Part shown: positions 60,440 through 64,000 of the stretch, one piece after another
Layout: each line of letters opens with the position of its first letter
How positions within the stretch are numbered: the first letter of the stretch is position 1
Assembly: GCF_001704415.2 (NCBI RefSeq)
Contig: NC_030826.1
Location: 53,773,362 to 53,837,361, forward strand
Reading direction: 5' to 3'
DNA from: Capra hircus
Taxonomy: Eukaryota; Chordata; Mammalia; Artiodactyla; Bovidae
Length of the DNA: 64,000 bases
The notes under the pieces: model-generated
The model's database searches: none
Seen by the model: only the letters and a program-made list of their open reading frames with translations
Told to the model about the DNA's origin: nothing
Program-made: the position numbers and the translations under genes

Positions 60440-60653
60440 GGTCGTTCTATGGCTCAGCAGGTAAAAACTTGCCTGCAACGCAGGAGACACGGGAGATGGT
60501 GGGTTCAATCCCTGTGTTGGGAAGATCCCTGGAGGAGGAAAATGGCAGCCCACTCCAGTATTTTTACCTCAAAAGTCCCATGGACAGAGGAGCTTGCAGC
60601 TCTGCAGTCCAAAGGGTCGCAAAGTGTCAGGCACGACCGAGTGAATAAGCACG
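60440..60653 (+). mobile_element. Bov-tA SINE, adjacent tandem copy
   Basis: Diverged head 'tatggctcagcaggtaaaaac', BovA middle, and 'gtgtcaggcacgaccgagtg'. It abuts the preceding copy directly. Confidence 0.88.
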
Positions 60654-60890
60654 AAGCACAGTGGTCAGTCTTTATTCAGTTTTCTGAGGAACTCCCAAAC
60701 TGGTTTCCATCGAAGTTGCACCATTTGACATTCCCATCAGCAGTGCCCAAGGGTTCCTATTTCCTCTCATCCTTCCCAATACGTGTTATTTTCTGTTTTT
60801 TGTTTTATTATAATGGCCTTTCTAATGAATGTGAGGTGGTATCTCATTGCAGAATTGATTTGTGTTACTAATAACCCTAACCCTCATGAT

Positions 60891-61112
60891 AAGACTTCCC
60901 TGGTGGCTCAGACGGTAAAGCGTCTGCCTATAATGCAGGTAGACCTGGGTTCAATCTCTGTGTTGGGAAGATCTCCTGGAGAAGGAAACGGCAACCCACT
61001 CCAGTATTCTTGCCTGGAAAATCCCATGGACGGAGGAGCCTGGTAGGCTACAATCAACGGTGTTGCAAAGAGTTGGACACAACTGAGCGACTTCACTTTC
61101 TTTCTTTCACTT
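60891..61112 (+). mobile_element. Bov-tA SINE inside L1
   Basis: 'aagacttccctggtggctcag' to 'gagttggacacaactgagcg' plus a CTTTC tail. The duplication TCATGAT flanks it (60884-60890, 61113-61119). Confidence 0.92.
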
Positions 61113-61187
61113 TCATGATTAGTGATATTGAGCATCTTCCCATGTGCCTGTTGGCATCTGCATGTCTCCATTAGAAAAACGTCTACT

Positions 61188-61202
61188 AAAAAAAAAAAAG
61201 AA
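61188..61202 (+). mobile_element. Poly(A)-only retroinsertion scar
   Basis: Fifteen A-rich bases (A12-G-A2) lie between two perfect copies of AGAAAAACGTCTACT (61173-61187, 61203-61217). The 5' flank TT|AGAAAA fits L1 endonuclease preference. Confidence 0.7.
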
Positions 61203-62083
61203 AGAAAAACGTCTACTGAGGCCCTTGGACAATTTTTTAATTGGGTTGTTTGTTTTTTGTGTGCATGATTGAGTTGTAGCAGTTTTTAATATAGTCTGGA
61301 TATGAAATCCTTATCAGCTATATGATTTGAAAAAAAAAACCATTCTATGGATTGCCTTTGCATTCGGTTGATAACCACCTTTGATTCACAGAAGTCTTTA
61401 ATTTTGATGAAGCTCAGTTGACCTCTTCTTTCTTTTGTTGCCTGTGCCTTTCAGTATCAAATACAAGAAATCACGGCCAAATGCAATGTCCCAACGTTTC
61501 CCCCTACATTTTCTTCTACGGTAGTTATTTCTTGTCTTTGCTGTTTCTACATTCTTCAGAGTTCTCTTTCAACCTTGCAATAGTTAACCACTTTTTACCA
61601 GTTAATAATTCTTTACTTTTCACTTTGCTGTTCAAATTACTGGTGTGGTTTCTGCTTCCTGCCTGGGCCCCAACCGATACACCAAGTAAGTAGAAGGAAG
61701 GAAGTAATGAAGATAAGAGCAGAAATCAAGGAAATGGAAAATAGAAACAAAACACAGCCCAAAGCTGGTTCTTTAAAAGATCTACAGATCAATCAACTCA
61801 GAGCTGGACTGATAGAGAGAGAAAAAGAGATGAAGACCATAAGTTTCCCATATTAGGAATGAAGAGTTATCCCTAAGATCCTATAGGTATAAAAATTATA
61901 ACAAAGGAATACCATGAACAACTTTATATGAATAAATTCAATAATTTTCATGAAACAAATTCCTTCAAAATAAAACTTACCAAAACTGATACAAGAGGAA
62001 GTAAAAAACCTGAATAGTTCTCTTTATGTATCAAATGTATATTCAAAGAATATTTAATATATAATTGAATATGTATTTAATAC

Positions 62084-62194
62084 CTTTTTTTAGCTGCACG
62101 GTGTGGCTTGCAGGATCCTAGTTCCCTGGCCAGGGATGGAACACAGGCCCTTGGCAGTGGAGTCCTAACCACTAGACCACCAGGGAAGTCCCCA
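62084..62194 (-). mobile_element. Short CHR-type SINE inside L1
   Basis: Reverse-oriented: left T-rich 'ccttttttt', right end 'ctagaccaccagggaagtcc'. Confidence 0.88.
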
Positions 62195-62448
62195 ATATAC
62201 ATCTTTAAATTAACGTTGTAATCAAAGAAAAAAACTTTCCGAAAAGAACACTACAGTGAAAGATGGCATCTTTGGTGACCTCTATCAAACATTTAAGGAA
62301 GGAAATAACACCAATCTTATACAGATTTTTACAGAAAATAGAGAAGAGGGAACACTCTGAACTCATTTTATGAGGGCAAAATAATCCTGACCAAAACATC
62401 ACCAAAACAAACAGAAAATACCACATCAGTATCCTTCATGAATCTACA

Positions 62449-62497
62449 AACACACACGTGCACACACACGCACGCACACACACACACACACACACAC
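62449..62497. repeat. (CA)n microsatellite with CG interruptions
   Basis: CA units interrupted by GT and CG near the left end, within L1 sequence. Confidence 0.9.
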
Positions 62498-62625
62498 CCA
62501 CCCTTAAAAAAAAAAAAAGGCAAATCAAACCCAGAAATACATAAATAAATAATTTATCAGTTGAGCATCCTAGACTTACTCCAGGAAGGCAAACTTGGCT
62601 TAATATTCAAAACTCAAATCACTGT

Positions 62626-62748
62626 GGGGCTTCCTTGACTGTCTGGTAGTTAAGACCCGATGCTTTCACTTCAATGGGGATGGGTTCCATCTCTGGTGGG
62701 GGAACTAGGATCCCTTATGCTGCAGGATGCAGCCAAAAACACCGAATC
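62626..62748 (+). mobile_element. Short CHR-type SINE inside L1
   Basis: 'gggcttccttgactgtctgg' head to 'gcagccaaaaac'. A perfect 9-bp duplication AATCACTGT flanks it (62617-62625, 62749-62757). Confidence 0.93.
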
Positions 62749-64000
62749 AATCACTGTAACGTATCTTCAATAAGAACAAAGGAGAAAAGTGATCATTTCA
62801 ACAGATACCAGAAAAGTACTTACTAAAGTCAACACCCATTCTTGTTCAAAACTCTGGAAAATTAGGGATAGAAAGAAATCTCCCCAGTCTGACAAAAAGC
62901 ATATATGGAAAATCTGTATTTAATATGATATGTTCCAACACAAAGCCAGGATGTCCATGTACCACTTCTATTCAACATTGTACCTGCAGTTTCAGCTACT
63001 GCAATAAGGCATGAAAAATAAAGTCATCAAGATCAGAAAGAAAGAAGTAAAACTGACTATTTTCAAATAACATCATTGTTTACTTAGAAAATCATGAAAC
63101 ATCTATAAAACAAGTATTAGAATAATAAATGACTTGGATAAGCTCACAAGATATAAGATTTAAATATAAAAATCCACTGCATTTTATATAATCTTTATAT
63201 ACTAGCAGCAAACAACTGCTGCTAGAAAATGAAATTTAAAATGTATATTCAATTTATAACAGCACCAAAAAGAAGTTAGACTAAGTTAAACTTTTGATAT
63301 GAAGAACTTTTCATTGAAAATGACAGAACAACATAATTATGTAGAAATTAGATGTATATACATATATAAAGACCTTTAAAAATGGAGATATTAATTAATT
63401 AATTTTTTTTAAATTAGAAGACTCAATGTTATTAAAACATCAGTTCTCCCTAAGTTGAACTACAGATTCAATGCAATCTCAGTCAAAATTTGCACAGTGT
63501 TTTTTAGAAGCTGACACTTTATTTCTAAAATTCATAAAGAAATTCAAAGAACCAAGAATTCTTGGCCCAACACAATGTTTTGAATATACTGTGAGACCCT
63601 ATTTCAAGGCTTATTTTTCAGTCACATTAATCAAGATAGTGCAGTACTGGCAAAGAAAAAAAAAAAAAGGACAAAATACCAATTAAACAGGAAAACTGAA
63701 ATAGAGCCACATATATAAAATTAATTGATTTTCAACACGAGTGCCAGGAAATTTAATGGGGTAAGAATGTCTTTTCAACAAATGGTTCTAGAACAACTGA
63801 ACGTCCACACAAAAAAGATAACAAAATGGACCTTAATCCCCTACATCTTACCATACAGAAAAATTAATTCAAGATGGTTGCTGAACCACCTAAAAGTTCT
63901 AACTATAAAGCTTCTAGAAGAAAACACTGAAAATACCTTCACCACTTGGGGGTCAGCAAAGCTTTCTTAGAAAGAACATAAAGTGGTAACCACAAAGAAG

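Larger units (their letters stand above)
60660..61650 (-). mobile_element. Old L1M relic, interrupted by a Bov-tA SINE
   Basis: Reverse L1 phrases: 'caccatttgacattcccatc', 'gtgaggtggtatctcattgc', 'gatattgagcatcttccc', 'ttaattgggttgtttg' and 'cggttgataaccacc'. Confidence 0.85.
38758..64000 (-). other. SEPTIN9: 5' flank of SEPTIN9 v2, expected to be intronic for the v1/v3 transcripts
   Basis: In human SEPT9 the v1 and v3 first exons lie tens of kilobases upstream of v2. I searched the translations here for the v1 N-terminus (MKKSYSGG...) and a short v3-type start and found neither. The region ends in dense L1 sequence beyond 60.6 kb. Assignment as intron of longer isoforms is inferred from gene structure. 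Confidence 0.65.
61660..64000 (+). mobile_element. Old L1 ORF2 relic running off the window
   Basis: ORF2 phrases 'gatctacagatcaatcaac', 'caaacatttaaggaaggaaa', 'ctactgcaataaggcatg' and 'tcaatgcaatctcagtc' are in order, with numerous stops. It is interrupted by two SINEs and a CA tract. Confidence 0.85.

Noticed and set aside
60872..60884. TAACCCTAACCCT, telomere-like motif
   Set aside because: Only two units, within L1 flanking sequence. Too short to call an interstitial telomere.
1..64000. CRISPR arrays, tRNA or rRNA genes, bacterial operons, endogenous retrovirus genes
   Set aside because: None seen. tRNA-like sequences all belong to SINE heads, and the only LTR sequences are non-coding MLT1/MaLR LTRs.

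Overview
The window is nuclear DNA from a pecoran ruminant, most likely a bovid. It contains ruminant-only retroposons (Bov-tA and Bov-A2 SINEs, BovB LINE ends), cetartiodactyl tRNA-Glu-derived CHR-type SINEs, and a ruminant L1 3' end, over a background of old mammalian repeats (MLT1, L1M, MIR, L2). I cannot separate cattle, sheep, goat, buffalo or deer from the sequence alone.

One protein-coding gene can be supported, on the minus strand: SEPTIN9 (SEPT9). Two coding exons are present. The first coding exon of the v2-type transcript is at 38703-38757. It encodes MSDPAVNAQLDGIISDFE behind a GCCACCATG start and lies in a large CpG island (about 37.9-39.56 kb). The large exon shared by the long isoforms is at 11203-11844 and encodes 213 full codons of the basic, Pro/Ser-rich N-terminal extension. 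The splice phases agree: the first exon leaves one G, which joins CC to make the expected Ala, and the large exon again ends in phase 1 before GTGAGT. The GTPase domain is encoded beyond position 1 (downstream for a minus-strand gene). The first exons of v1 and v3 should lie beyond position 64000. The rest of the window is therefore SEPTIN9 intron: 1-11202 follows the large exon, 11845-38702 separates the two exons, and 38758-64000 is 5' flank of v2 and intron of the longer transcripts.

The introns are G+C-rich unique sequence with many retroposons. I identify 30 ruminant or cetartiodactyl SINE copies, 24 of them in plus orientation (antisense to SEPTIN9), and six MLT1 LTRs, all plus. There are two ruminant L1 3' ends, one inside an older L1 and one itself interrupted by a BovB end, plus several BovB ends and old L1, L2 and MIR relics. 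Many insertions keep exact target-site duplications. No rRNA, tRNA gene, CRISPR array or bacterial-type operon is present, and I found no undescribed multi-gene system. The most interesting signals are small-scale retrotransposition scars (a possible L1 3' transduction, a poly(A)-only insertion, a 46-bp BovB insertion, palindromic SINE junctions, and SINEs clustered in one segment of MLT1 LTRs) and the SEPTIN9 v2 promoter with a CLEAR/USF palindrome.
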